Assembly (NCBI GenBank): GCA_030549775.1
Contig: CM060177.1
Location: forward strand, 31,524,014-31,588,013
Length of the DNA stretch: 64,000 nt
Direction: 5' to 3'
From: Tamarix chinensis
Taxonomy: Eukaryota; Streptophyta; Magnoliopsida; Caryophyllales; Tamaricaceae
The position numbers were made by a program, and so were the translations under genes. The first letter of the stretch is position 1. Every line of letters starts with the position of its first letter. The notes under the pieces were generated by a model. The model was given only the letters and a program-made list of their open reading frames with translations, was not told where the DNA came from and ran no database searches. Shown here in pieces: positions 12,501-24,680 of this stretch.

Positions 12501-13548
12501 AATCAAGTATGCTTAAAAACCAAGTATAAACAAAAATAGAATCGCTATAAAAACAAACCCAATTAGGGTTTTGGGATTATATTAGGTTTAAGTTCAAAAC
12601 GAAAGATAATTAGCTTATCTGTTCAAATGGAGCTGGTAGAGTTGTAGATTGACTTTGGTTGAGCCTACAGTCTACTGACAGGAAGCTTGGAGTTCAAATT
12701 CAACGGACAGCCAGTGGGACTATGTTGTGGAGGGCCATGTGTCAAAGGTAGAAGAAAGGTCGAAGGGGAGATCAGATGGACGTGAAGGGGAGGCCAGACG
12801 AGCTCAATGATGATGAAGGTGAAGGACGGTGACCAACAGTGTCAAGATGCTGTGTCAATGACTACCGAGAAAATTTTCCGCGATTCTTTCCTTTTTTCCC
12901 CCTCAGCTTTAGCTTAGGAAAATGAACTAGTATTGTTTTCCCAGTCCCTTTCCTTATTTATTTTTTCCTTTTTACTTTTCTTAATAACCAAATGCAAGGA
13001 AAGTAGTTTCCGTCAGATTTTCTTTCCTTTTCTTAATAACGGCCGGAAGTAAAATATTATTATAGAAGAAAATCGCAGTTACCAGGAGAAAAATGGGAAA
13101 GGGAAAAGGAAAATAATGATCCAGTCGTTATAGATTTGACAGATCTGCATTTTGCAATGTCCCTTCTTGAAATCTTATCCTTTTTGTGTCGAGGGTGAAC
13201 TAAAGATCGTTGGTTTTATGGCTTGTCTGTCATCTTAAGATAATGTTTGCTGATTCCATTCCTAGAGAAAATCTTGCTCGACGTTGGTATGTTCAGTGAT
13301 GTAAAGTTTATTCCTCATTGCCGTTGCAGATAGAGGGACTGGCAAGACATCCAAGGTATGGTGCTCGTGTAGAACACCGTGCATATAGAAACATGTTCGA
13401 TGCCTTGCTTCGAATCTTGCAAAAGGAAGGCTGGGCTGGTCTATACAAGGGTATTGTACCTTCTATTGTCAAAGCAGCACCAGCTGGTGCTGTAACCTTT
13501 GTAGCTTATGAAATTACATCAGAATGGTTGGAGTCTCATTTGACTTGA
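6583..13548 (+). CDS. TPC1: Mitochondrial thiamine diphosphate carrier (SLC25 family), 3' five exons
   Basis: Five exons join in frame: 6583-6694, 7347-7474, 7820-7972, 9083-9223 and 13330-13548 (TGA). All introns are GT-AG. They encode about 250 C-terminal residues of a carrier usually about 330 long. The first visible residues ([20 protein letters not shown]) close repeat 1. Repeat 2 carries the signature YPFDLVR and repeat 3 carries HPLDVVK, both P-x-D/E-x-x-K/R. The end is [18 protein letters not shown]. The match in wording and spacing to Arabidopsis At5g48970/At3g21390 is strong. The family imports thiamine diphosphate across the inner mitochondrial membrane for pyruvate and 2-oxoglutarate dehydrogenases. 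The exons with the start codon and first signature are not in the window, so the 5' intron probably exceeds 6.5 kb and contains the gypsy relics. The exons have no internal stops or frameshifts. Confidence 0.93.
9518..9972 (+). repeat. AT-rich degenerate repeat with recurring AATCACC words
   Basis: AATCACC or close variants recur about eight times in 450 bp, each within AT-rich spacers such as ATAATCACCATA. Spacing is irregular, so this is a decayed array or low-complexity stretch rather than a clean satellite. Confidence 0.5.
10592..10627. repeat. Palindromic junction of two MITE-like ends
   Basis: CAAATCAAACAG (10592-10603) and its exact reverse complement CTGTTTGATTTG (10616-10627) flank a 12-bp centre containing CCTTAAGG. 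Similar CAAATCAAACAG-type ends with pyrimidine-rich interiors are common at plant MITE termini, and one recurs near 37200-37213. Confidence 0.5.
10870..11005 (-). mobile_element. tRNA-derived SINE (minus strand, approximate borders)
   Basis: On the minus strand TCTAATGGTTGAAG (plus 10961-10974) resembles a polymerase III A box. GGTCTCAAGTTCGAA (plus 10926-10940) resembles a B box. They are about 35 bases apart and separated by GTAGGGATCCTCCACACATG. This head layout is typical of tRNA-related plant SINEs. The 3' tail and target duplication were not defined. Confidence 0.55.
11299..11388 (+). other. Exon-like segment inside the last carrier intron
   Basis: After a pyrimidine-rich tract and TATAG acceptor (11297-11298) there is an open run of 29 codons ending in TGA (11386-11388). 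It begins [20 protein letters not shown] and ends QGCFF. Its phase matches the preceding carrier exon, so it could act as an alternative last exon that truncates the carrier before the third repeat is complete. I do not recognise the peptide. It could also be a captured gene fragment or chance. Confidence 0.3.
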
Positions 13549-13735
13549 GGCTGAGGCTTTCTTCTTTGATTTCATTCTTTCATCCTCATGTGATATTCTT
13601 TGCTTGATATTCCAGAAATATGGGCTGGCAGTGGCAAATTTACTTGTCTTGACCTTTCGGGTCCTGTCAAAGAGGTGACTTGAGTGTTACAATTTCATCT
13701 TTTTAAAGTTCTTATTTCTTTGATCCAAGAGAGAG

Positions 13736-13741
13736 AATAAA
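13736..13741 (+). promoter_or_regulatory. Candidate polyadenylation signal of the carrier gene
   Basis: AATAAA lies about 190 bases after the stop codon in a T-rich context, a normal distance for a plant 3' UTR. The cleavage site is not known. Confidence 0.4.
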
Positions 13742-14480
13742 ATCTAATTGGAATTTGAGTATCCAAATTTGTCATTCATTCTGGAAACATTCCAAATGGG
13801 TGACAAATAGGGCCTTTTATTTCTTCCATAGTTTTCCAGCCTGACATTCGCGTCATGATTGCTAACTGATTGTATCAAAGACTATTAACTAATTGGAATT
13901 GACGATTAGGAGGTTTGACTGTGCGGCGGCTGTCTGATTGGCGATGGCTTTTTATATTTACGATGTAAAATAAATAGTTGGAAGTTCTTTTCGTGTTTTG
14001 TAATATATGTACTATTGTTCATACTTTTTTTTTATTGGTTTAAAAAAATGCCTCAAATTCTTCAGAGGATTCCGATGTTGATGAGGGCAGTGAGCTTTGA
14101 TCATATAGGGTTGCAGCATCGCATGTCAGAGGATGAGAAGACGGTGGAAATGGTATTCAGTTGGAATAATAATTACTCCAGCATTTCCATGGAGATAATT
14201 ACATGAAATGATATCTACGAAATCCCCTTCATCGGATTTCTCTAAAGGCGGACAACTATTTTTTAGTTGAAAATCCGAAAATTTCTGCTCCTGAAATGGT
14301 AATGTCATGCATTCACTAGTTCATATATTTATGCAGTAGAAAGGCTAAAATATTTGTTCACCAAGTATTTATGAATGTTTTCCTGTAGATTTTGAATTTA
14401 AAGAATAATTTTGCGTATCGCGCAAACCCAAATTTAGCTTAAAGCTGGTTATACTTTTTAAAATGATTCATTCGCAATCC
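13742..14480. other. 3' flank of the carrier gene; nothing further recognised
   Basis: The open frame at 14015-14206 has no recognisable domain and no gene context. No tRNA or transposon ends were recognised. Confidence 0.4.
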
Positions 14481-14499
14481 TAACGGTGGGGCGAACATT

Positions 14500-17438
14500 A
14501 ATGGGAATCACTTGACGTAAGTATAGGTTTAAAAACAAACTTATTGAGGTGACTTTTGAACTGATATTTTTAATTAATTTTAGACCTTTTAATTTTCACT
14601 TGAATTTTTGGATTTTAACTAATCGTGTCAAATATAGGCTACCTCCAATATCCTTTAGAAATATTAGGTGGGATCTAACATTATTTGCAACATTTCAAAA
14701 TTTTGTCAAACTCGTTTTTAGGTATTTAGCTTTTTATTTAAAACTTAATCATAAAATTTGTTTTATTCATATCTTTTAACCCTTATACTGTAATCCTTGT
14801 TCATTGTAACTATTATATAAACATTTTAATCTAGCCCTTTCTTTCATTTTTTCCCCATTTCTTTCACCTCATCCTCTCCCTAAGGTGACCTCCCTTTATG
14901 TCTAATCGGTTGTTTTCATTATTTGGTTAATCAAACCAAATTCCAACCATAATCACCCTCCCACTCCACCCCTACCTTTTATGATTTCATGTGACCCCCT
15001 ACCCATGCCTTTGTGTCTTTGGCAATATGCACACCCATGCCTCTAACATGCAACCCTATCCTCACTCTGACTTCTCCATTTCACACAACCATCTCCTACA
15101 TCCTTCCTTCCCTTTCATATTTCATTCAGACTTTCCCTAAAACCCCAAGTTGAGTTGTCTCCTCAGTCTTCTCCTTCCCATCTCTTCCCCTATCATTCTT
15201 CTTCATTTCCTCTTATTTCCACCACCGTTTACGTGTTCTTCACCTTCACTTTGCAACATTTTTCATACATCACCACCACAATTCCAACCAAAACCTCATG
15301 TTGCCACCCCTAACTACCACCACAACCCACACACAACTCCACCTATGTAATGTGAAGCCCTAATGCAACTTAGCCCTTGTTTTGTGACATTGAACCTGGC
15401 TCTTAGTGTGAGTTCCACACACAAGTTTCCCTTGTACCATTTGTTTCTCTCATAGCTAGGTTCAGCTCTTTTGTTTGGTTTTTGGGTTTCGTTAATAATT
15501 GTTGATACCGTATTAGTGTCTAATACTATTTGTTTGGCTTTGTTTAAGTTGGAGAAGGAGTATTAATGGAATTTAGGGCTTAATGACCTTTCCTTTTATT
15601 TTTGTTATTGTTTATAGGAAAAGAGGTAACTTGTATGCTTTACTAAATAAGTGAAAAATCATATGATAGTATAATAAGGTTTTGGTTGTGTATTTGGGTA
15701 TGATTATGATTGTAGTATTTTTGGAATATATGCATGTGTTTGGCATATTGTAATCCTTCCTTCAATTGTTAGCATGGAATGATAATGTGTGAACATGCCT
15801 TAGTTATGTTTGTTAATAAGTATGATGACATACTAAAATAGAATTTAATGTTGTGAATTAATGATGCAGGTGATAATATGTAAAATGGTGCTAGACATGA
15901 TACATGTTAAGATTAGGGTTTCGTTTAGGACAATATGTCCTTCTAAGTCTGTTTCTTGCCATGTTTTGTATTTCATTACCTTCCTTACATGTCTTAGCTA
16001 ATTTTGGTATATATCGTGATGGTAACGGAGCATGATTAGGGTTAGCTCTATGTGATTATTTATTGGTATGTTTTAAGGGTAGAATTATCATCTATGTGTT
16101 TACCATGATTTATTTTCAACATGAAGACAATTATTTTGCACTATTAATATTGTATGTTTAGTAGTTGATTTATGTGTAGAGGTAAAATAGACTTTTACCA
16201 TTTTTAGGATTAATTTTCATGCTAGATTGCTTTGAATTATTGTACTTTATCCTTTTCATGAGAAATAAAAATTATAAAAAAATGGTGGTAAATTGGATAA
16301 AAGATGGTAATTAGGGTTTAAGGGCATTTTGGTGTCATTAATTGAACATAAGATGACTTTAGTAGATTCTAGTTGACCTTAGTATCAACCTTGACTTATA
16401 TTTGACTGTTGACCTTAGGGTTGACATAAATACTCTAAATTAAAGGAAAAATAATTAAGTATAGAATTGGAATTGTTGCGCACTATGTGATATTTATAAT
16501 TATCTTATTGAGATATTAATATTTAAAATAAAAGATCTCAAGATCATTAATGATGACTCTCTAGGGGTAGTTAGCTTAAAGATGAGGTTTAACTTTTGGT
16601 TTGGTTTGGTTTGGATTCCAATGGGTATACCCTAGCTAAGCCCTATATTTTTTTTACTTAATTCTTCAAAACTTTTAGAGGATATACATACTTACGAATT
16701 AGGTTTTCTTGTTGGTAGCATACTGTGTTTCCTTCATATGCTAGTGTGACCAAGTTACATTAGTGTCTTTGGGTTAATCGTTGGTAGGATGCTTTGCTAT
16801 CTTTATGAGTTGGTATAACCAAAGTACCTTAATGCCTCCAAATTGCTATTACATTACCTCGAGTGAAGTAAATAATAAGGAATTAACTTTATTTTATGGC
16901 CTTTAGTCTTGGCATTGGATTTGGATTGTTGGTTTGGTAGTTGCATTTGTGCCCTATATGTGGTTATAGAATTAGTTGGTATGGTTGGTTGTTATTTAGC
17001 TTAGTGCACTAACATAATGCTTAAGAGATATGAAATGATTGATAGGGTAATGGTTAAGTTTGGTTTGGCATTTTTCCTTCGTAAAACATTCCTGGTATGA
17101 ATCGACCTATTAAGGGGTAATATGATTAAGGTTAATGGCATCATAAGCATGTGATCTTGATGATGATTATGTTCTTGTATGATTCATCGTATTTTGATAT
17201 TGCATGTATGCTTCAATTTGTTTATGTCTTGTTTTTCTTATGATACATTTTATGTGCTTCATGTGACATTTGCATGTTTAGTATTATGTAGTGGTTTATG
17301 CAATACTATTATATTAATGAGTTCCATTTTATGCTCCTCTTTCTATTCAATGGACAATCTTTACTTTGTAGGATTGATTTGAGAATACCCTTGATTGCTA
17401 GTGTTTTAAGGCTTAGAGTAAGGATTATTCAGCATCCT
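14500..17438 (+). repeat. Non-coding LTR-like repeat, plus orientation
   Basis: An AT-rich start is followed by a C-rich, pyrimidine-rich block (14820-15350) and a T/G-rich body. The same order appears in reverse at 17718-24680 and in plus orientation at 57700-62143. The block 16504-16590 (with AAAAGATCTCAAG and CTCTCTAGGGGTAG) has a clear inverted counterpart at 18752-18836. No gag or pol frame was seen. It is best read as a long LTR or a non-coding retroelement derivative. The ends are not defined. Confidence 0.5.
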
Positions 17439-17717
17439 TGTAACACCTCAAAATTTAATACTAAAAGTTTTTATTTTTGTGGAAGCCTTAATTATAAAAT
17501 ATTTGGTGTTATGTTGCATCAAATATATAAAAGGTACTTCCTATACCTCATCTATGTGAGGTGCAATGCTAAAAAGTAACTTGTACCTAGAGATTAGGTA
17601 TGGAAAGCACTTGAGCCCACAATGATAAAATATTACAAAACAAATAGAGAAAAAACATGATAGAAACATAAAGGACTAGAAGTTTAGAGAGAGCAAGAGA
17701 CAGATATCTGGATAACT
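17439..17717 (-). repeat. Truncated copy of the TGTAACACC-type repeat end
   Basis: TGTAACACCTCAAAATTTAA at 17439 starts a 280-bp piece whose first 70 bp resemble the sequence beginning at 17718. Orientation is inferred from 62108-62143, where the reverse complement of this end closes a plus-oriented copy. It appears to be a fragment of the same repeat family. Confidence 0.45.
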
Positions 17718-19496
17718 TATAGCACCCCCAAATTTACTACTTAAAATTTTCGTTTTGCGAAAGCGTTAGTTACAAAATTAGTGGGGGTGTTGCCACCACA
17801 CCTGGCATAAGTTTGATATTCATTATCATCATTATACTAAGTGTTAAGGTTAAACCTTTGTGTACTTAAATTAATAATACAATTATAAATATTAGAGTGG
17901 AAAAGGAGTCAAATAACTTAAACATCATCCCAAGTAAACCCATTATCAGTGGTTACAAAATCCAGTGAAAATAAAATACAGAAGATAATAAGAGTTCAGA
18001 AATAGTTGGATCAAAAGATGTCAATTGAACCTCCGGACAGTCCTAACTCTAGAATCATACAAGAAGCCATTATACCTTACCCTCAAATTAGTCATGCAAA
18101 ATATAAACTGCTCATTGAATAGGCATGAGATCATGAAATGGAATCCATAAGTACTACGGTATCGAGTAATCAATTATACAAAAATAATATGAAATATCTG
18201 CACAGAACACATAAAAGCATCACAACAATACATTTTGCAAAACATTTGGTTATGCACATGTTAATTGAAATCAGATAACCGTTCATATCACCACATACCA
18301 CCAAGGCCATATACTACTCATGCTCATTCATCTGGAAGTAACCAAAACTTACCAATAGAGCATCCAAGAGATTATCTTTGTAGTATAATTAGAAAACAAC
18401 TTCATACTCAAGTTATGATCATGGGCAAAAAGCTCATTTTCAATACCAGCAAATTTTATTACATAGACAGGCACACTAGCACATACCAATAACAACTCAT
18501 AACATCATAGGTAGGCATAAAGGCTACTACCGAACAACCTGGTATTTACTTTGATTCAAATATGATCAATTTTGTTTTTTTAATTTAATCGAGGGGATAT
18601 AATAATAACCTAGAGACATAAAAGTACATCGACCATGGCGGTGCATAAGGCATCATAGTACCCTCCCAACCATTGTAGGTCACATATAGAATAGTCTAGG
18701 GCCTTATTAGGTCACAATAGCATACTGGTGAACCAAACAAATCGAGGGATCCTACCTTGTCTCTAAGGTAGCTACCCCTAGAGAGAAATTATTTCCAACT
18801 TGAGATCTTTTGCTTTAAGTATTAATATCTTATTAAGGTGATCAAAAAACATAACATATTGCACAAAGATTTTCCAATCCATCCGTAATCATTTTTCCTT
18901 TATTTCTAATGATTCAAGAAACCCTAAATTTAATAGTCCAAGTATGATTCAGTGTCAACACTAAGGTCAAATTATCAATACACCAAGGTCTTCCTATGTC
19001 TGATTATTCGTGTTGGGCATATTAGGTCAAAAGTGACCAAAAATACCCTTGAGCCCATCATTACCATATTATCATCTATTTTAAATACCAAATTCATTTT
19101 ATTTATTATTTTGTCATGAGAAGGCTAAAAAATACTAATTAAATTATGTAACGTACAAATAAATTACCAGACACGTCAAGAGACTATTTTGCCTTTATAG
19201 AAAATTTTACACGTAAAACCCTAACATACATTTGTAAAACATCGAAACACATATTCTCATGTTTAACAATAAATAATGTATATCAGGTATGTTCATTAGA
19301 ATAATCATCATGGTGGACTCAAAATTACCAAAATACCCCTAGGTCCTATGATAGTAATAATCCTGATGAAATAGGTGTTTCTAACACATCAAATCCTGTA
19401 CCATCATACTTAATCATATCTAGAACATATTAGGCATTCTGATTCATATTAAATATCATGATATGCTAAAATGATCAAATTGTCCCTAAGACACAA

Positions 19497-19521
19497 GATA
19501 ATAATAATAATAATAATAATT
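19497..19521. repeat. (AAT)n microsatellite
   Basis: About eight AAT units in an AT-rich part of the LTR-like repeat. Confidence 0.8.
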
Positions 19522-21289
19522 ATGCTATAAGTATATTTAAATATACTCAACCTATCATTATTCACCTGTACATACCAAACAAAATCTCTTCCCGACATGA
19601 GAACCATCTTAACCATACTTTTGTATGCATAATAATTTACATAAGATAACATGCTTCATTTTTATTGATTTTCATGACAAAAATAATAAACACATAATTA
19701 TATGTAAATAATCATGCTTAATATAGTCTATATACTAGAACCCTTGTGTGCTATCATATGACATCTATCATGTTTGTAGAGTATAAAAGTTACAATGTAA
19801 CATACACGCTTATCACAATTTATGTACTAAATCTTAATGTGCTATCATACAATATCTAAACATATTAGTAGTGAATAAGAGTTACAACATAACAAACGCA
19901 TTAACACGTTTTATATATCAAAACCTAAATGTGCCAGCATATGGTATCTGAACATTTTAATGGAGTATAAAGGTTACCTAATTTCTAATAAAAGCACAAT
20001 TTATTGGGTAACTTAATAAAAATGATTAGGCCCCACTAATCAACTTTTGTACCTAAAAATAATATCACAATTAATATATTAATATTTAATGAATAAAATA
20101 ATAATTTTTATTAAAAATATTTATAAAATAGGAAAATTACCAAAATTCCCCTATGTTCAAATGGGGGTAAAATTTTAAATGAAACTCACGAGGCTAAGGT
20201 AGAAGGGGTCTCAAAGGGGTTGCCTAGGTGGGGATGATGGCTGGTGGCGGGTGGCAACGACGGCGGAGAGGGTGTGGTGGCCAAATGAGGGGGGTCGAGG
20301 CCGCAAAAAGGAGAGTGGTAGTGGAGGTGTGTATGCGTGGTGGCAGCTGCTGGGTGATGGTATAAGAGTCGGTGGTGGTTGTGGCTAGATATGGTGATGA
20401 AGGGTGGAAGAGGTTGGTGATGGTGCACACAAGTATGACTGGTGGTGTAGAAGAGGGGCACAATTGGATGGTGGTGTGGCTATGGATTGATTGTGCAGGG
20501 AGGCTGCAAGGTGGTGTTTAGAGTTGGGATAAGGGCTATAGAGAGGCACAACATCAATGATGGTGGTGTTGGGTATCTCGATGGGAAGAGGGGATGATGT
20601 GCAGGTATATAAGGGCAGAAATGGGGAGGACAAAAGGAAGGAAAAGGGGAAAGGTTGAGGGGGTCGGGCTGGTGATGGTGTGGCTGGTTGGTGGTGGGAT
20701 GGGGGAGGATACAATGGACGAGGTAAGGGGATGCACTAGATGATGATGCAATGAGGTAGGGATTGTTGGGTCTACAAGGGAGAAAATAGAGGTAGGGACA
20801 TAAAGGAGAGGAAGGGGTAAATTGGAAGTTATAGGGGAAAGGAAGGTAGGCAGAGGTACAGGGAGGCTGGATGGGGAAAGAAGGGCACATAAGGAGGGAG
20901 GCAGAGTTATCTGACTCATAGGGGAAAAGGGAGTAGGCAAGGGTGGTTGGGTAAGTTTCATTGTGGAGGATGCATGACTGAGAAGGTAAGAGAGGACGTG
21001 CTTAGGCGGCATCATAAGGCCCTATTTGTGCTAGAAGAGGAAAGGAGAAAGGGAGGGGGAGCAGAAAAAGGGTGGCGTAAGGGGTTGGGGCGTGTTTGCT
21101 GCACAGGGGTGCAGACAAGGAAGGAGAAAAAGAGAAAGAGGTGGGTTGGGCTATTGGGGCATGGGGAAAGAAAAATAAAGGAAGAGGAGAAGAAATGAGG
21201 TGGGCTGATGTTGGGGCACAAGAAAGAAAAGGAAAGGAAGAGGGATTGGCGTGACAAAGTGCGCTAGGGAAGTAGAAAAGGGAGAAGTT

Positions 21290-21400
21290 AGGCCGAGGTG
21301 CGGGAAGGAAAAAAAGGAAGGGGGAGAAAGGAAAGGAGAAAAAAAATAAAGGAAAAAAGAAAAAGAAAAGAAGAAAAAGGAAAAATGAGAAATAAATTTC
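21290..21400. repeat. Polypurine tract
   Basis: About 110 bases on the plus strand are almost entirely A and G, next to the G-rich block of the minus-oriented LTR-like repeat. Confidence 0.8.
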
Positions 21401-23364
21401 AGGGATAAAATTAGAATTAGATTAAATTTAAAATTAGGATAAATTTTATTTATCAAGGTTTAGGGTACCCAATTAAGAAAAGTAAACCGGGTTAATATAT
21501 ATAAGGTGGATCAAAATAATTAAAAAAAAGGATAAATTAATTAGGATAAATTTATTTAAGAAATTTATTTAGGTTTATAGATCAAATGTTAACAAATTAG
21601 TTGATTGAATATTTAAGGGTTATGTTAAAACATAAATAAATCAAGATTATTATTAAATAAATAGTTTATGGTATTAAATAACCATACACTTGAACCAACC
21701 CATAACCACTCACCGTAGAAAATCACATAAAAAACATCCATCAACAGTTACGTGTAAAACAAGGCTCTATCTGTTTGTGATAATGAGTAACACCTATAAA
21801 AAGGATGATCAATATGATACGTAATAAGTAATTGAACAATACACATCAATAGGAAATGGCATGCATAATACAAATAACCTAATGTCAAAATATATACTAT
21901 ACATATATAGATGCTCAAGATACAAGATGAACCAAGAAAGAACCGTATTTAAATTTTATCATTAGGTGATCACTTAAATCCATTTATTTAGTCACATTGA
22001 GATTAGAGATCCACTTGTAATATAATCACTCCTCTCCTCTTTTACTATTAGATAAGAGAAAGATAACTAGCCTCACTAATATGTAGCATTTACTCTTCCA
22101 ATTTTCCCTATAGGTGGGAAAAGGTAGATAATCTCACCAGTACACACACATCTAAAGTAAAACATGTCTGGGCTACTAGTGAACCTTTAATCCTTAAGTA
22201 TGTAGACCTATTATAAGCTGATGGATCATCTAGATAGAGTAGATTAGGGCCCTCTAGTTCTTTTCTAACCAAATAAAATTTCAATAACAACACTTGGAAT
22301 CATTTTAGTCTCATCTCATATGATCTTCCATTTTAAATAGTAGTATTTTATTAAATGATTAACCAACACTTAACACATAATGTGCATAACTTGATTTACT
22401 TAGTATTATCAGACATCCAATTTTATAACCAACTACTTACCATAAGAAAAGTTACTTATCAACTTCTTAAAAGAATCTTTAATTATCATAAATTTATTCC
22501 AACATTTATATTTATCTAAAATACTTATAATTTTATCAAGGTTAATCAAATTAAACATAGTATAATATGTCAAGCCAACTAGCAAAAAGTGATACTCCCT
22601 AAGTAAAAAAAAAAAAAACTATATTGCCTTCATTGAAATCCTAATTTACAACTAACTCATAACTTCATCCATATGACTCCCCAAATCACTAAATTTAACA
22701 TACTATCCCATTGTATTATTAAAAAAAATGCCATAACCAAAAATCACAATCTAACTTCATCATTTTAAACATAAAATACTAATGTTACCTCTTTTGTTAA
22801 TATTCCCAAATTAAGTCGTTGTATTATAATATCATACCTTATGTTATTCATAATTCATTAAGATAATCCACAAACTATAATTATACTAGTTTGGAACATA
22901 TAATACTTGTACATCACCAAAATTACGTATTTAATCTAAAAGGACTAAAATGTCCTTAATTCACCTAAAAAATTCCAAAGTTATTATTTTCACAATTTAA
23001 GTCATCATCATCCAAAACATAATATAACATATATCAAAATTGTTATAAAAACCTCAAATAACACCATGACATACTTATGTTCTACAAAAACTCACAATAA
23101 GACCATTTTACCCTTAAGGTTGAGGCTCCCCCATATTTCACAAAAATCTACTTTTTCCCAAATCTTACTATGTTTAACACAATCACTTTTACATTATTAA
23201 CATCTCAAAAAATATATAAATTGATAAAATTAAAACAACCTACAACACCTTAAAGACCACATGACTGAGACCTCCCTCATGCCTAGAAACCCTAAATTTT
23301 GATATTTCATCTTATTACACTAATCACCATACCTAGACATAATTTAATATACTAAACCATATAT

Positions 23365-23368
23365 TTAA

Positions 23369-23404
<36 letters not shown>
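23365..23404. repeat. (TA)n microsatellite
   Basis: Alternating TA with a single CA interruption. Confidence 0.8.
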
Positions 23405-24680
23405 ACAAAATACACTATCATACTTGAGATTTTATGGCAAAGTCTATCATGGCACAACATAGAAATTTCACATGATACTATAAAACTCATAAAAATCATG
23501 GATTTACCATTTAATACATGAATTTAAAATAAAGGCTATCATGATTTATACTATAAAACATGTTAACATGAAAATCATATAAATTCACATATACAAATAT
23601 TTACCTTGATCTTGAGACATGAACGCTTACCAAAGGCTACATAGTTCTCTAAGCAAAATACTCATAACCTCCTTCCACACTTTGATCACCTAAAAATAAA
23701 AATAAAAGAATTATTGCAAGGGTTATAATAGAAGAGAAAAATAAATAACGGGAGGTGAATCACCCTCTAGGTTTGAAAAATAAAGGCTTGAAAACAAGCT
23801 TGATCAAATCTTCACCAATCTATGAAAGTAACTCTCCTTTGCTTATAACAAGCACCAAAGAGTTAAGGTTCAAAATTTTAGAAGCAAGAAGATGAAAGAA
23901 AATGGATATAATAAGAGGAAAGGGGCTCAACCATAGGGAAAAAGCCAAGAACAACCATGACCAAAGAACAATAAGAGAGGAGAGAGAAGAGAGCAAAAGC
24001 ATAGGAAATTTGGTTAAGTGTAGAATGACCAGCCAAAGGTCACAAACCCCTTTTAACTATGAAAAATGGGCAAAAGAGGGATATAAATCATATTGGAGGT
24101 TGCTTGAAAGTAAGAGGAGTGATGTGAGTTATTGGTATAGATGAAATAATGTAAGAGAGTTAGTGGATGGTGATGGAGGTGATTGTAGTTAGATTTTTGG
24201 TTGAATGAACAAGGGTCATGTAGGATCTAACCATGAGATGGAAGGAGAAAGCAAACATTGATTAAAAATGGTATTGGTAAGGTAGAAAGTTTAATGAATA
24301 ATTAAAAATGAGAAAAATAATCAAATAGTTCCAAAAAATTATAAAAAATTAGAAAATGATAGATAATTAATTTAGGAAACCAAATATATAAAAATTATTA
24401 TTTGAGTTGAAAAAAAATTAAGAATGGTAAAAAAAATTTAGCTTTTATCGATTACTTGAGGCCCAAATGATATGGTTTACAGCATTGTTGGCCGATCGAC
24501 CGAATATAAGGCCTGATTAGCTAAATTGAAAACTAATGTTTGAAAAGGTAAGAAGGTAAAGATGAGGGTTTGAGAAGTATAAATTAGGTGTACAAATAAG
24601 ATTTAAAGGTAAAATACAAGATTAGGAGACTAATCACTTAAGAAGTTAATGTTAGGAAAGTATAGGGTATTATAGTCCAT

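Larger units (their letters stand above)
9224..13329 (+). other. Last intron of the carrier gene (4.1 kb), rich in transposon remnants
   Basis: The intron runs from GTATGT after KKRFQ to GTTGCAG before IEGLARHP. It holds an AATCACC-rich AT repeat (9518-9972), a 9-bp inverted repeat AGGTGACAT/ATGTCACCT (10164-10172, 10180-10188), Tourist-like or other MITE ends around 10260-10760, a SINE (10870-11005), an exon-like piece (11299-11388) and purine/pyrimidine-rich segments at 12880-13110. No transposase was recognised. Confidence 0.8.
17718..24680 (-). repeat. Non-coding LTR-like repeat, minus orientation
   Basis: It starts at TATAGCACCCCCAAATTTAC and contains the inverted counterpart of 16504-16590 at 18752-18836. 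A G-rich block (20160-21300) is the strand-reversed equivalent of the C-rich blocks elsewhere. A polypurine stretch follows at 21290-21400. A degenerate end (AGGGTATTATA near 24667-24677) may be the other border. Short open frames in the G-rich block are compositional. No coding domains were recognised. Confidence 0.45.

Noticed and set aside
14015..14206. 63-codon open frame downstream of the carrier gene
   Set aside because: No recognisable domain, partner exon or promoter.
20186..21456. Several overlapping open frames of 80-150 codons rich in Pro, Ser and His
   Set aside because: They lie in a G-rich/C-rich block, overlap in different frames, have no domain and mirror similar blocks at 14.8-15.3 and 57.7-58.8 kb.
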